Shown: positions 41,523 through 50,732, counted from the stretch's first letter. The stretch is 64,000 nt of DNA from Microbulbifer agarilyticus (GCF_019800665.1 NZ_JAHVKO010000001.1:434001-498000), one strand, 5' to 3'. The notes: a model not told the origin generated them from the letters alone. A program made the numbers and translations.

Positions 41523-44390
41523 ATGAATGACGAGGATATCTTAAGAAATGGCTATTACCTTGTTGAAGAGCATGGCTCCGATCACGTAAAGCCAAAAAAG
41601 AAAAATGTTAAAGTCGCGTATGTTGGCTCAAAAAAACTTTATCGTGGGTTACAAACAGAGCTCTCCGTTGATTTGGTTGAAAGCGTTGAAGATGCATGTT
41701 TCTTATTTAAATATTCCAGCGTCGATTTCTTATTAATCGAAACGGCACTTGAATGCGCCGTTAAGGATTGGTCTTACGCTTTAATCAATGGATCCAATAG
41801 ATTTTCGATGCTGGAAGAACTCGTAAAGTCCTCGAATCTATATAAAATTCCGGTAGTGCTGTGGAACACGAAAGATGTCCAATACTTTGAGCTTTTTACT
41901 AGACTGTCTAAGTTGTCGGACTTTGTTTTCGCAGCCGACGAAAGAGCATTAATCGAATATGAGGATATTGCTGTCTCTGCGAGAATATTGCCTCCATGCG
42001 CCCCTGTAAAATTGTTCAATCCCTACAATAAACACCTTTATAAAGAAAAGATTTCTATTCTTTATGATGGTATTGCAAGCGCTCACAGGAAAACTGATGT
42101 CGAGGAGTGCCTTAAGAAATTTTCGACCTTTGGGCTTAAGGTAATAGATTCAAATAATCATGTAAGATCTTCTAAGCTTCTAGAGATTGAAGGCTTGCAA
42201 AAGACTGCTTCCGTTTTGGGTTGTGTGCCTGATGTGAAGAAGCCAAACCTTTTGAAAAGTTCGGCAATGTCAATATGTATCGGTTTTGATCTAAAGTCAG
42301 ATGTTTCAAGGTGCTGGGAAATCGTAGAGTCCCTGGCATCAGGCGTTCCAGTACTTTTTGTTGGTCCAGGATATCAAACGCAGTTCTTGTCTGAGGCTAT
42401 TCGTCATTCGGTAAATGTGTCGAAATTAGTGCAGGAGGCCTCGCGGCTTCAGACGGACAGCGAATACCACCATGCTTTGTCCTTAAATGCGTGGAGATTT
42501 GTTATGCGTGGACATACGTTGGCCCACAGACTCGATGCTATATGTAGTGAAGTTGGCTTAGATCTGGAAGAGCCCTTTGTGAATTGGCCACTGGCGACAG
42601 TATACACGCCAACAAACAGGCCGCAGCAAATACGTCATGCGATAGACCAGTATGATGCTCAGACTTACCCCAATAAAGAGCTTCTATTGATATTTAATGG
42701 CTCTTCATTTGATGGCCGCATGCTTGATGAAATCAATGCAAGGAAGGATGTAAGGTGGATATCGATTCCTGAAGAAAATTTTACTGGTGCACTAATGAAG
42801 GCAGCTTTCGAGTTTTCTCAGGGTGACTTGGCATTCAAGCTGGATGACGATGATACGTACGGCTGCAATTACCTGTGGGATTTAGTCGCACACTATGTTG
42901 CTACTGGGGTCCAACTTTTTGGGAAGCCTCCATCCCCTTATTATTGTTTCGAAAATTCGAATAGGTGCTATTTAAATAAGAACACTCATCTTGAGAATGT
43001 AGTTGGCTATGACACCGCACTCAAGCCTGGGGGGGTAGGGAAGAATTATTGGTTAGGCGGAAATAGTATTTCTGGCGCTGTCGACTATCTGTCCACATTG
43101 GACTATCCGCGAGAGGCATACGCTGCTGCAGATTCTTCGTTTTTGCTTTCCACAAACGAGTCTGGATGCGAGTTTTTGGTGGCAGATCGTTCTAATTTGA
43201 TAGTTAATCGTCGGGCGGATCCTAAATCTCATACGTGGCGAGTATCTGCTGAGGAAGTGGGCGCGAACAGTATGGAGCTACCTTACTCTACCGGGCAGCT
43301 CCTTGAAATGTGGAACAAGTTTCCGGTTCCCCTTGGGCTTTCTGAAGATGGTAGTGGTGTGGGTGTCATTCCGCCACCTCAAAAGCGGGAGAGCATTGTT
43401 GTAGGCGTTGCATCAATACCATCGCGGGTTGTCCAGCTTCGAATGACTCTTGCAAGTATTTTACCGCAAGTCGATAAAGTGTATGTGTATTTGAATAATT
43501 ATGACGATGTCCCGAGTTATTTGAATCACGAAAAGATAACCTACTTTTTAAGCCGTGATCATGGTGATTTAGGGGCGGCAGGAAAATTTTTCAAAATTGA
43601 TGACGTTAACGATGGTTATTATTTTTCAATAGATGATGACATTATTTATCCATCTGATTATGTGAGTCGTTTTGTTAATACTTTGAAAAAATATAATAAT
43701 AATTCAATAGTTACATGTCATGGCTCAATATTTGCGAGCCCATTAGAATGGTATTTTGAGCGAAATGTCGTTTATGCAACTAAAAATGAATTAGGTACGG
43801 ATAAGTTTGTTACTTTGATAGGAAGTGGCTGTTCAGCTTTTTATCGCTCGTCTTTAAGTGTCTCTTTTTCGGATCTTTATCCGAATGTGATGTGTGATCT
43901 GCGCTTGTCGGTTATGGCCCGAGAGCAGGGGCTGACCATGGTCTCGCTCTCGCGCCCTAAAAATTGGCTTCGCCCCCAGGAAGTAGATGAGAGTGAGTCA
44001 TATTACGTGAAAATGCTAAATGACGACGGGGGGCGTTCAAAGCTTGCGTCTTCTTATGATTGGAATTTCAGTGTTTATGGCGAGGAGGTTAGGGAGTGGC
44101 TAGAAAAAAATTTCCCTAAATTAACACTTTCTGAGGCGGAGCAATCCAATCTCGATCTGGACTTCATTCGTGCATTGAAGGGGGGGGGGCTCCCAAGAGC
44201 TTGGAATACTTCCGTTAGTTTGCCCTATCATAAGCGACGATTGCAGTATTTGGATTTGCAGTTGTACAAGAAATTCCCGAATCTATATGGCGAGCCAGAA
44301 ATGGGGGCTCTTACACGCGAGCGTGATATTGTTAAGCTTCGTGATCTGATAGAACAAAAAGAAGCTATCTTGGCTGGTGAAGAAGGATGA
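41523..44390 (+). CDS. three-domain glycosyltransferase (CgeB-like plus two GT2)
   Basis: About 955 residues in three parts. Residues 30-360 are a CgeB-like GT-B region (DFLLIETALECAVKDW; KIPVVLWNTKDVQYF; ESLASGVPVLFVGPG). Residues 365-610 are a GT2 with GDLAFKLDDDDTYG. Residues 640-850 are a second GT-A region with IDDVNDGYYFSIDDDIIYP. The first two parts parallel the 37108-38868 protein. The DNA is clearly AT-rich (15 of 60 G+C at 43621-43680), a sign of separate origin. ATG 41523 is preferred over TTG 41475. It overlaps the sulfotransferase start by 4 bases. Confidence 0.8.
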   Translation: MNDEDILRNGYYLVEEHGSDHVKPKKKNVKVAYVGSKKLYRGLQTELSVDLVESVEDACFLFKYSSVDFLLIETALECAVKDWSYALINGSNRFSMLEELVKSSNLYKIPVVLWNTKDVQYFELFTRLSKLSDFVFAADERALIEYEDIAVSARILPPCAPVKLFNPYNKHLYKEKISILYDGIASAHRKTDVEECLKKFSTFGLKVIDSNNHVRSSKLLEIEGLQKTASVLGCVPDVKKPNLLKSSAMSICIGFDLKSDVSRCWEIVESLASGVPVLFVGPGYQTQFLSEAIRHSVNVSKLVQEASRLQTDSEYHHALSLNAWRFVMRGHTLAHRLDAICSEVGLDLEEPFVNWPLATVYTPTNRPQQIRHAIDQYDAQTYPNKELLLIFNGSSFDGRMLDEINARKDVRWISIPEENFTGALMKAAFEFSQGDLAFKLDDDDTYGCNYLWDLVAHYVATGVQLFGKPPSPYYCFENSNRCYLNKNTHLENVVGYDTALKPGGVGKNYWLGGNSISGAVDYLSTLDYPREAYAAADSSFLLSTNESGCEFLVADRSNLIVNRRADPKSHTWRVSAEEVGANSMELPYSTGQLLEMWNKFPVPLGLSEDGSGVGVIPPPQKRESIVVGVASIPSRVVQLRMTLASILPQVDKVYVYLNNYDDVPSYLNHEKITYFLSRDHGDLGAAGKFFKIDDVNDGYYFSIDDDIIYPSDYVSRFVNTLKKYNNNSIVTCHGSIFASPLEWYFERNVVYATKNELGTDKFVTLIGSGCSAFYRSSLSVSFSDLYPNVMCDLRLSVMAREQGLTMVSLSRPKNWLRPQEVDESESYYVKMLNDDGGRSKLASSYDWNFSVYGEEVREWLEKNFPKLTLSEAEQSNLDLDFIRALKGGGLPRAWNTSVSLPYHKRRLQYLDLQLYKKFPNLYGEPEMGALTRERDIVKLRDLIEQKEAILAGEEG

Positions 44391-45664
44391 AAAATAAGAC
44401 CTTAGTATTTGTAGTCGGAGCCGGGCGATCTGGTACCTCACTCGCGATGCAGCTTCTAGAGCGCGGAGGTTGTCATGTGAGCGACCACACGCAAGAGGTG
44501 GGTGGGCAGAATCCACGAGGTGCATACGAAGATGCGCAAGTTTTTTCTTTTATTTCAGAGCTTTTTCAACACTTTTCTGCAGATCAGTTTCTAGGTCTCC
44601 CGCCAGACTATTTAGAACATGCTTTTACACGTAGGTTAATTCGGCGTGTGGCTGATTATGTGAGGGAGAACGTAGACTCTGTTGATGACGTTTGGGCGCT
44701 TAAAGAGCCAAGATCAGCATTGATTTTGGACTTTTGGATTCAGGTGTTTAATAAAGCCAAAGTGTGCCCGAGAATCGTGTTGGCTGTGAGGAATCCAACG
44801 TCTGTAATTCAGTCGTTTGTTCGAAATTATTCTCAGCCAAAGCATCTTGTGGAGCTTATGTGGCTTCGGAAGTATGTTTCCTCATTGCTCGTTTCTGGTG
44901 GAGATCTTTATTTGCTGCATTATGAGCGGGTTATAGAGAGTCCCGCGGTCGAAGCAGAGAAATTATTGAGCCATGTAGGGTTGGATAAAGTGGATATTCA
45001 GAGTGTCTCGTTTTTCGATGTGGTAGATAGTCGATTGGACCGCTCCGTGGCCGGTGAAAATTTTAATGTTTCTAATCCAGTTGCTTCTTTTTATGGCCTG
45101 TTAGAGCGGGAAAACGGATATCTTTTTAATAGAGATGCCTTGCTTAAGTATGCGACAACTATTCAATTATCTTTCTCCTCAATCGATTCCGTTGTTCTGG
45201 CAGCTCATAGGTTGCTAGATGGGCAAAAAAACAAAATTGCTTCGTTGCAGAAGAAGCTAAAGGCAGCAATAAGTGACTCCGATTTAGGCACTTCAAACTG
45301 TGGGGAAATTGATGCTCTGAAAAATTCGCAGGAGGCCTTGGAAGGGGAAATTGCCGTAATGCTTGAGGAAAATTCCCGGCTGGTAGAGTTTGTATCGGAA
45401 ATTAAACGTGATAAGTATCAGCTCAAAGAGCAGAACGAGCTCTTGCTAACTGAACACGCAGCACTGAAAACGAAATTAAAGAATTTCTCCGATAAGTCTA
45501 TTACTTTGCAAGAGGTAGATAGGCAAGTAAGCGCACTAAAAAAACAGTCAAAAGTTCACGTTGAAAGATATGAATTGGTGGTTGGCAGCACAAGTTTTCG
45601 TCTAGGAAATCTTTTGGTGAGAATGGTGAAGTTACCATTAGGCCTGTTATTCTTTTGGCGGTAA
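44387..45664 (+). CDS. sulfotransferase with C-terminal coiled coil
   Basis: 425 residues. Residues 1-250 are a sulfotransferase domain: VVGAGRSGTSLAMQLLE is the 5'-PAPS loop, WALKEPR a conserved internal block, and LAVRNPTSVIQSF the 3'-PAPS site (Arg and Ser in register). Residues 275-400 are a Lys/Glu/Leu coiled coil. The last 30 residues end in GSTSFRLGNLLVRMVKLPLG, like the small coiled-coil protein at 36662. The coil may tether the enzyme to a biosynthetic complex. The start is coupled to the previous gene (ATGA). Confidence 0.82.
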   Translation: MKNKTLVFVVGAGRSGTSLAMQLLERGGCHVSDHTQEVGGQNPRGAYEDAQVFSFISELFQHFSADQFLGLPPDYLEHAFTRRLIRRVADYVRENVDSVDDVWALKEPRSALILDFWIQVFNKAKVCPRIVLAVRNPTSVIQSFVRNYSQPKHLVELMWLRKYVSSLLVSGGDLYLLHYERVIESPAVEAEKLLSHVGLDKVDIQSVSFFDVVDSRLDRSVAGENFNVSNPVASFYGLLERENGYLFNRDALLKYATTIQLSFSSIDSVVLAAHRLLDGQKNKIASLQKKLKAAISDSDLGTSNCGEIDALKNSQEALEGEIAVMLEENSRLVEFVSEIKRDKYQLKEQNELLLTEHAALKTKLKNFSDKSITLQEVDRQVSALKKQSKVHVERYELVVGSTSFRLGNLLVRMVKLPLGLLFFWR

Positions 45665-45803
45665 TGCCAGTCACATTGTGTTCTAGTTGCTTGAAGGCCT
45701 TTACTAGTTTTATTTTAACCGGCGACTGATCAGGGTTGTCTGGGCAGTTCAGTCGAACAGCAGTCCTTTAGAACTGTGTCTTTTCGTTTTTTTGGCGGAG
45801 CTT

Positions 45804-47789
45804 ATGAAGTATCGCGCGGATATTGATGGATTAAGGACGCTGGCAGTATTGCCGGTAATTTTTTACCACGCAAATTTTCAGCTTTTCTCCGGTGGGTTCG
45901 TCGGGGTTGATGTTTTTTTTGTTATCTCTGGTTTCCTGATTACTAGCATACTAATCGGCGAGGCTGATAAGGGTGGGATTTCGCTGATTAAGTTCTATGA
46001 AAGGCGAGCTCGCAGGCTATTGCCGGCACTTTTTTTTGTTCTGTTCTCTACGCTTATAGCGGGGTTCTTTCTTCTCTCGACGGATGATTATTTGTCCGCT
46101 TTCAAGGCCGCTGCTTCAGCTCTAGGGTTTTCTGCAAATATATTTTATTTTTTTACGGTTGACTACTTTTCTCAATCTGCGGAAATGATGCCATTTTTAC
46201 ATATGTGGTCGCTAGGTGTCGAAGAGCAGTTTTATCTGCTATGGCCATTTTTGCTGATTTTGTTTTATAAAACCTCGGCATCATTGTCGCGAAATTCGGT
46301 GTTATTGTTTGTTCTTTCAATTATTACCGTTTGTTCTTTTCTTGCTTCAATCATAGCTTTGTCATTGAGTCCGGACGCTGGATTCTATCTGATTCCTTTC
46401 AGATTTTGGGAGCTTGCAGTAGGCGGGCTGGCAGCTATTGTTTTTGTCAGGTTCCAGAGTATAAATAACTACTTCCCCAATGTTTTGTCATTATTTGGGT
46501 TGGTCTTAGTCCTTTTTAGTGTATTTTATCTCGATAGTGAGAGCCCGTTCCCCAGCTACGCAGCGATACCGGTTGTTTTCGGGACCGTTCTACTCCTTCT
46601 GTATGGTTCTGCTCCTGGCAATAGAGTATCTAGTGTCTTAAGGTTTCCTCCTGTAGTCTACCTTGGGACGTTGTCATATAGTCTCTATCTGATTCATTGG
46701 CCTGTTTTTTCGTTATTTAGAAATTATCAGCAAGACTCGATTATTGCACCTGGAGATGCTGTTGTACTTTGCGTTTTAACTCTGATTATCTCAGCATTTT
46801 GCTTTTATTTCGTTGAAAAACCTTTTCGTTACAAGCTTCGTTCTCCAGTCGCTTTTGGTGCGTTAGCGTCTTTAATATGTGTTTTTCTGCTGGTTACTTA
46901 CGTTGGGATTTCTTATGGCGGTTTCCCCTCTCGTGAACCCGGAACACCGGATTACGTGAAAAGTCGCGACGTAATGTGGAGCTGGCCTTGTTCTCAGGTT
47001 TCCGTGCAGGGGTTGCCTGGCAGGCACTGCGCCTTTGGCGAGCCCTGGGGGTCAACTAAAAATAAAGTTGTATTATGGGGAGATTCTCACGCTGACCATT
47101 TTGCCCCTTTGGTTGAATATGCCGCTCTTGAAAAGGGAACCTCTGTACTTCTACTAAGAGGTTGTCCGGCATTTTTAGATAACAGATCTGTTAGGCGATT
47201 GCACAAGGGTTCCACTAGTTATTCGGATCGATGCGGCGTGAAGCATCAACAGATTATTGATTGGCTTGGGTCCGATCCTGGCGTGCATTCAATATATATG
47301 GCTGCTGCTTGGTCTGGATATCCTAGGAGTCTTTTTTCTGATGACTTAGAAGAGCCAGATAGGGATACAGATACAGGCGCGAATCTATTGGGTTCTGGGT
47401 TAATGCACACCGTGGAGAGGATCCCTGACAACATGTCTATACATATTCTGACCGATGTGCCACGGCCAAATAAGGTATTGACCAGTTGTGCTTCAGATTC
47501 GGCAAACCTAGTTTTTAGGAAAGATTCGATGGATCTTTGTGCGCCGTTAGGAAGGAGTGAAGTGGAGTTGTGGCACGCAAGTACTACTGATGTAATATTT
47601 GAGGTGGCAGATAAATTTTCTAACGTCAAGGCTCACGATATGGTGGCAAATTATTGTGGTCGCGAACATTGCGATATATTCGTGAATGGAAGGCTGTTAT
47701 ATCGTGACGATAACCATATTAGGCGTAATTTAACCGATAAGGAAAAGCAAATATTGAGCGATAGGTACGGTATTTCGAAAATTATATAG
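45804..47789 (+). CDS. OafA-like O-acyltransferase with SGNH domain
   Basis: 661 residues. Residues 1-370 are an acyltransferase-3 domain with about ten membrane segments, opening with RADIDGLRTLAVLPVIFYHA and containing FFVISGFLIT and SLGVEEQFYLLWP (the motif region of the family). The remainder is a periplasmic SGNH domain: WGDSHADH with Ser428 as nucleophile, and DDNHIRR near the end with the Asp-His pair. Such fusions O-acetylate surface polysaccharides. GGAG lies five bases before ATG 45804. Confidence 0.92.
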   Translation: MKYRADIDGLRTLAVLPVIFYHANFQLFSGGFVGVDVFFVISGFLITSILIGEADKGGISLIKFYERRARRLLPALFFVLFSTLIAGFFLLSTDDYLSAFKAAASALGFSANIFYFFTVDYFSQSAEMMPFLHMWSLGVEEQFYLLWPFLLILFYKTSASLSRNSVLLFVLSIITVCSFLASIIALSLSPDAGFYLIPFRFWELAVGGLAAIVFVRFQSINNYFPNVLSLFGLVLVLFSVFYLDSESPFPSYAAIPVVFGTVLLLLYGSAPGNRVSSVLRFPPVVYLGTLSYSLYLIHWPVFSLFRNYQQDSIIAPGDAVVLCVLTLIISAFCFYFVEKPFRYKLRSPVAFGALASLICVFLLVTYVGISYGGFPSREPGTPDYVKSRDVMWSWPCSQVSVQGLPGRHCAFGEPWGSTKNKVVLWGDSHADHFAPLVEYAALEKGTSVLLLRGCPAFLDNRSVRRLHKGSTSYSDRCGVKHQQIIDWLGSDPGVHSIYMAAAWSGYPRSLFSDDLEEPDRDTDTGANLLGSGLMHTVERIPDNMSIHILTDVPRPNKVLTSCASDSANLVFRKDSMDLCAPLGRSEVELWHASTTDVIFEVADKFSNVKAHDMVANYCGREHCDIFVNGRLLYRDDNHIRRNLTDKEKQILSDRYGISKII

Positions 47790-48083
47790 TATTTTTATGC
47801 GGCGGCCCCTTTGGTTTATGTCTATGGGGCCGCTATAAAGGGCGGGGCTTGTCTGTCCCACCTAATGGGCAATCACACACTTTTTCTCCTTTGCCTTTAA
47901 ACTGAACAAAGATATTAAAAGCCTGGCTTTTTATATTTGGTGAGAGCTATTTTATATGGGCGAGAGAGCCCAAAATATTTGTAAATTCAGTCTTTGTTTG
48001 AGCTTTTAATCGGTACTTATGTAGCTTTTCCAGAAAGTCTAATTGCTGGAAAGCTAACGATATTAGTGCTGTTCAGAATTTGG
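47790..48083. other. intergenic region with a weak hairpin
   Basis: 294 bases between convergent genes. An 8-bp stem GCGGCCCC/GGGGCCGC (47802-47809 and 47826-47833) may end transcription, although no T-run follows. The rest is AT-rich and holds no gene. Confidence 0.45.
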
Positions 48084-48755
48084 TTATTTTAACATCAGCC
48101 CACATTCTCGATGCTCTTCCCCTTTCGTCGGGTCAAAATACACTTCGTTGTGAGGTAGTTCATTCTCATAAACGTAGTTTTCCACATCGAGTTCGTTGAG
48201 GTGGTACATCGGAGCAACACGGATCGTATTGTGGCTGCCGGTTGTAAAAATATTGAGGTTCTTGCGGAAGTGGTTTTGGTCGTGGCGAATGCCATTGAAC
48301 CACACGTCCGGTTTCAGGTCTTCCATGGCGCGGTCGAACGGCTCCAGCTTCACAATTCTGGAAAACCGGTCGTGCTCAGGTGTGTCTAGCGCTGGAATAC
48401 CACCATAAACCGCTTCATAGTGGGCGGCTGACATTTTCGGGGAGTAGGTAACCAGGTTCAGGTTGAGTGCTTCCACTACAGCTTCCAGGTGGCGGTAAGT
48501 TTCTGGAGTATTGTAACCGTGGTCTACCCAGATAACAGGAATATTGGGCTTAACCTGGGTTACCAGATGCAAAAAGGCCGTCGCTAAAGGCCGAAAATTG
48601 GTAAAGATAACGGGATTTATAGAGCGTTCGATCGCGAACTCGATAATCTCGGTGGGAGCGGCTCCGGCAAACTCTTTGTTCAGGTCCACCAAGTTTGAAT
48701 TGAACAGGGAGCCTTGTTGGATTTCTTTTTGGACTGAATTTGTGACAGCTTGCAT
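48084..48755 (-). CDS. divergent PAPS-reductase (CysH) family protein
   Basis: 223 residues resembling CysH over its length: LHLVTQVKPNIPVIWVDHGYNTPETYR, KLEPFDRAM, VWFNGIRHDQNHFR, and a C-terminal RECGLM with Cys218 matching the catalytic Cys of the E. coli ECGLH motif. Two differences stand out. The nucleotide-binding SSFG loop is replaced by FTNFRPLA, and the segment before the Cys is about 20 residues shorter. CysH reduces PAPS to sulfite using thioredoxin. At the end of an island with a UDP-sulfoquinovose synthase it may provide sulfite; a housekeeping role or another adenylyl substrate is possible. Confidence 0.75.
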   Translation of the reverse strand: MQAVTNSVQKEIQQGSLFNSNLVDLNKEFAGAAPTEIIEFAIERSINPVIFTNFRPLATAFLHLVTQVKPNIPVIWVDHGYNTPETYRHLEAVVEALNLNLVTYSPKMSAAHYEAVYGGIPALDTPEHDRFSRIVKLEPFDRAMEDLKPDVWFNGIRHDQNHFRKNLNIFTTGSHNTIRVAPMYHLNELDVENYVYENELPHNEVYFDPTKGEEHRECGLMLK

Positions 48756-48897
48756 GTTTTTTAATTCTAAACTCGAAATTTTATGCGGCTAATGTTACTG
48801 GCATAGGTGTTCCTAATCAAGAAAACCGAACATGCTAAGCGAATTTTTAGATATAGGAGATATCATCTGTTTTGATTAAAGAATTACCGTTAAATGG

Positions 48898-48934
48898 TTT
48901 GCGGCCTGCCGCGGCTCGTTTTTGCGGCCTGCCG
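48898..48934. repeat. two 14-base direct repeats
   Basis: TTTGCGGCCTGCCG occurs at 48898-48911 and at 48921-48934, 23 bases apart start to start, in the 255-base region between the cysH-like gene and batD. A weaker GTAGGCCGCG follows. Two helical turns between copies would suit tandem protein binding. Confidence 0.55.
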
Positions 48935-49010
48935 TAACAGTATTTTGCAAGTAGGCCGCGATGCGATACCAGCACGCATCCTTACTGCGTGCCTATATCC
49001 TCCAGTGGTA

Positions 49011-50732
49011 CTAATGGAATAGTGTTGGCAGGACGGCGTGTTCCGCGGTCGACGGCTTTGTGGCGGTGGAAAGCAGCCGCGTAGTAAGGATATGCAGCAA
49101 CTGACGGTTTATAGGCTTGGGTGGCGTTTTATAGATGGCATCGTTCAACATCTGTGAAATCTGTAGCAGCTCTGGTTGCTCAATTCTTTCTGCGGCTTCA
49201 CTCAGGGTTGCATTGTTGAGCTCTGGCCAGTTTTTGGTGGCCCACGCCCTGAATGCAGTGTGTAACTCGCTTGGACTGCCATGTTCGGCGAGCTTGAAAA
49301 GCACCTGGTCGTGCTCCGACTTTTTTTGTGTTGATTTGTTTCGTATTTTTGCGGTTATGGTAGGTGTCTTGTGAATGTATAAAAAATAAACCAGCCATAG
49401 AAAGTGCGATGCTATGGCCGCAATCGCGACTTTCTGCCAAAATGCAGGTTCAGCGACTGTGGTATCCGGCTTGATTTGTGCTGGGGCTGCTTTCTGGTTG
49501 TCTGCTTGAGAGCCGTGAGACGGTACGCCAGTTACATTGAATCGAAACGCCGGCAACTGCGTCGCCCGCTGCCGCCCGGACTTCGTATCCCACCAGGTAA
49601 TCGTCACCGGCGGCAGCTGATAACTCCCCGGCTTGGTGGCAACAATCGCCGTGGTTTCAATCCGACTCCCGGTAATACCGTTCATTCCAGGCTGATCTTC
49701 TTGCTGGGGTTGATCGGGGTAGGTCTTTAAGCCCTCAATATTTAGTTGAGGTAGTGGAGGCAATTGTGCTGCGCGAAGCCCTTCCGCTCGCAGGGTGATA
49801 ATACGAGTAATCGGCTCGCCAACTTTGAATTCTTCAGGATCTTTTGACCAGCTCTGTACCAGTCCCAAGCTGGCTGCAGGAAGCCAGTGGCTGCCGCTAT
49901 AGCTATCGGGTTTGGGCTCGACCTGTATGGTTTTTACCTCGGAGCGCAGGCGAATACGTTGGGCGTTCCGGTTAAAGAGCGAGAAGGGGTCTCTTCTGCC
50001 GGTGACGGCAACGTAGTTCAGTGATGGTATTTGCAGCTCGCCGGAGCTCTCCGGGAATACGGCGTAGGTAAGTTCGTATACAGCATGGCCAACGCCGTCG
50101 ATTCTGCGCTCGAATCGCTGTTCATCAACCTTTTCGACATGGGCTCCGGCGATCTGTAGTGGGTCGGTGGCGATATCGTGGAGGCCTACGGTGGTGTATA
50201 GGCGGACCTTTACCAGTAGTTGCTCCTGCACAAAGATTTTTTCCTTGTCCGTTTCCACTTCCAGGAAGGCTTTGCGGTTTTGGCCTGCTGGGGCTTGTCC
50301 TGCCTGATTTACGGTGATGGGGATGGCATCGGACACTTCGCCGTGCAGGTGTAGGGATGGGACAAACAGCTTGCCCTCCTTGAGTGGGGCGAGGATTACG
50401 GTCCACTCTACGAAGCTCTCGGCACGGCCGTTGATTACCCGGTATTGATTGGACTGCTGGCGCGAGAGGACTTCGAAGTCCTGTTCCAAAAGGTTGAAGT
50501 CTGGCTGGCCACCACTTTGTTTACCGCTGTAGCGCAGGGTAAGGGTGAATGTTTCGTTGATGGCGAGTTCGTTGCGGTCGACGGAGGCTGTGAGATCCTG
50601 AGCATTGGCCACACAAGCTATGGTGAGCAGAAGTAGGGCAGTCAGCCCCTGTGCTAGCTGTGCCTTCAGGTCTTTGATCACAGACATCTGGTCGATCATC
50701 TTGGTAGATATCGCCTTAAAGAGGGTTACCAT
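49011..50732 (-). CDS. batD: BatD-like (oxygen tolerance) membrane protein
   Basis: About 573 residues. An N-terminal signal peptide (cleavage likely after VANAQ) is followed by repeated beta-rich domains typical of BatD (LTASVDRNELAINETFTLTLRY; FEVLSRQQSNQYRVINGRAES), a single membrane segment near residue 430-450 (IAAIASHFLWLVYFLYIH), and a cytoplasmic helical tail. ATG 50732 overlaps the batB stop (ATGGTAA); later ATGs at 50699 and 50687 are alternatives. Last gene of the moxR-bat operon, which is linked to stress tolerance. Confidence 0.88.
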   Translation of the reverse strand: MVTLFKAISTKMIDQMSVIKDLKAQLAQGLTALLLLTIACVANAQDLTASVDRNELAINETFTLTLRYSGKQSGGQPDFNLLEQDFEVLSRQQSNQYRVINGRAESFVEWTVILAPLKEGKLFVPSLHLHGEVSDAIPITVNQAGQAPAGQNRKAFLEVETDKEKIFVQEQLLVKVRLYTTVGLHDIATDPLQIAGAHVEKVDEQRFERRIDGVGHAVYELTYAVFPESSGELQIPSLNYVAVTGRRDPFSLFNRNAQRIRLRSEVKTIQVEPKPDSYSGSHWLPAASLGLVQSWSKDPEEFKVGEPITRIITLRAEGLRAAQLPPLPQLNIEGLKTYPDQPQQEDQPGMNGITGSRIETTAIVATKPGSYQLPPVTITWWDTKSGRQRATQLPAFRFNVTGVPSHGSQADNQKAAPAQIKPDTTVAEPAFWQKVAIAAIASHFLWLVYFLYIHKTPTITAKIRNKSTQKKSEHDQVLFKLAEHGSPSELHTAFRAWATKNWPELNNATLSEAAERIEQPELLQISQMLNDAIYKTPPKPINRQLLHILTTRLLSTATKPSTAEHAVLPTLFH

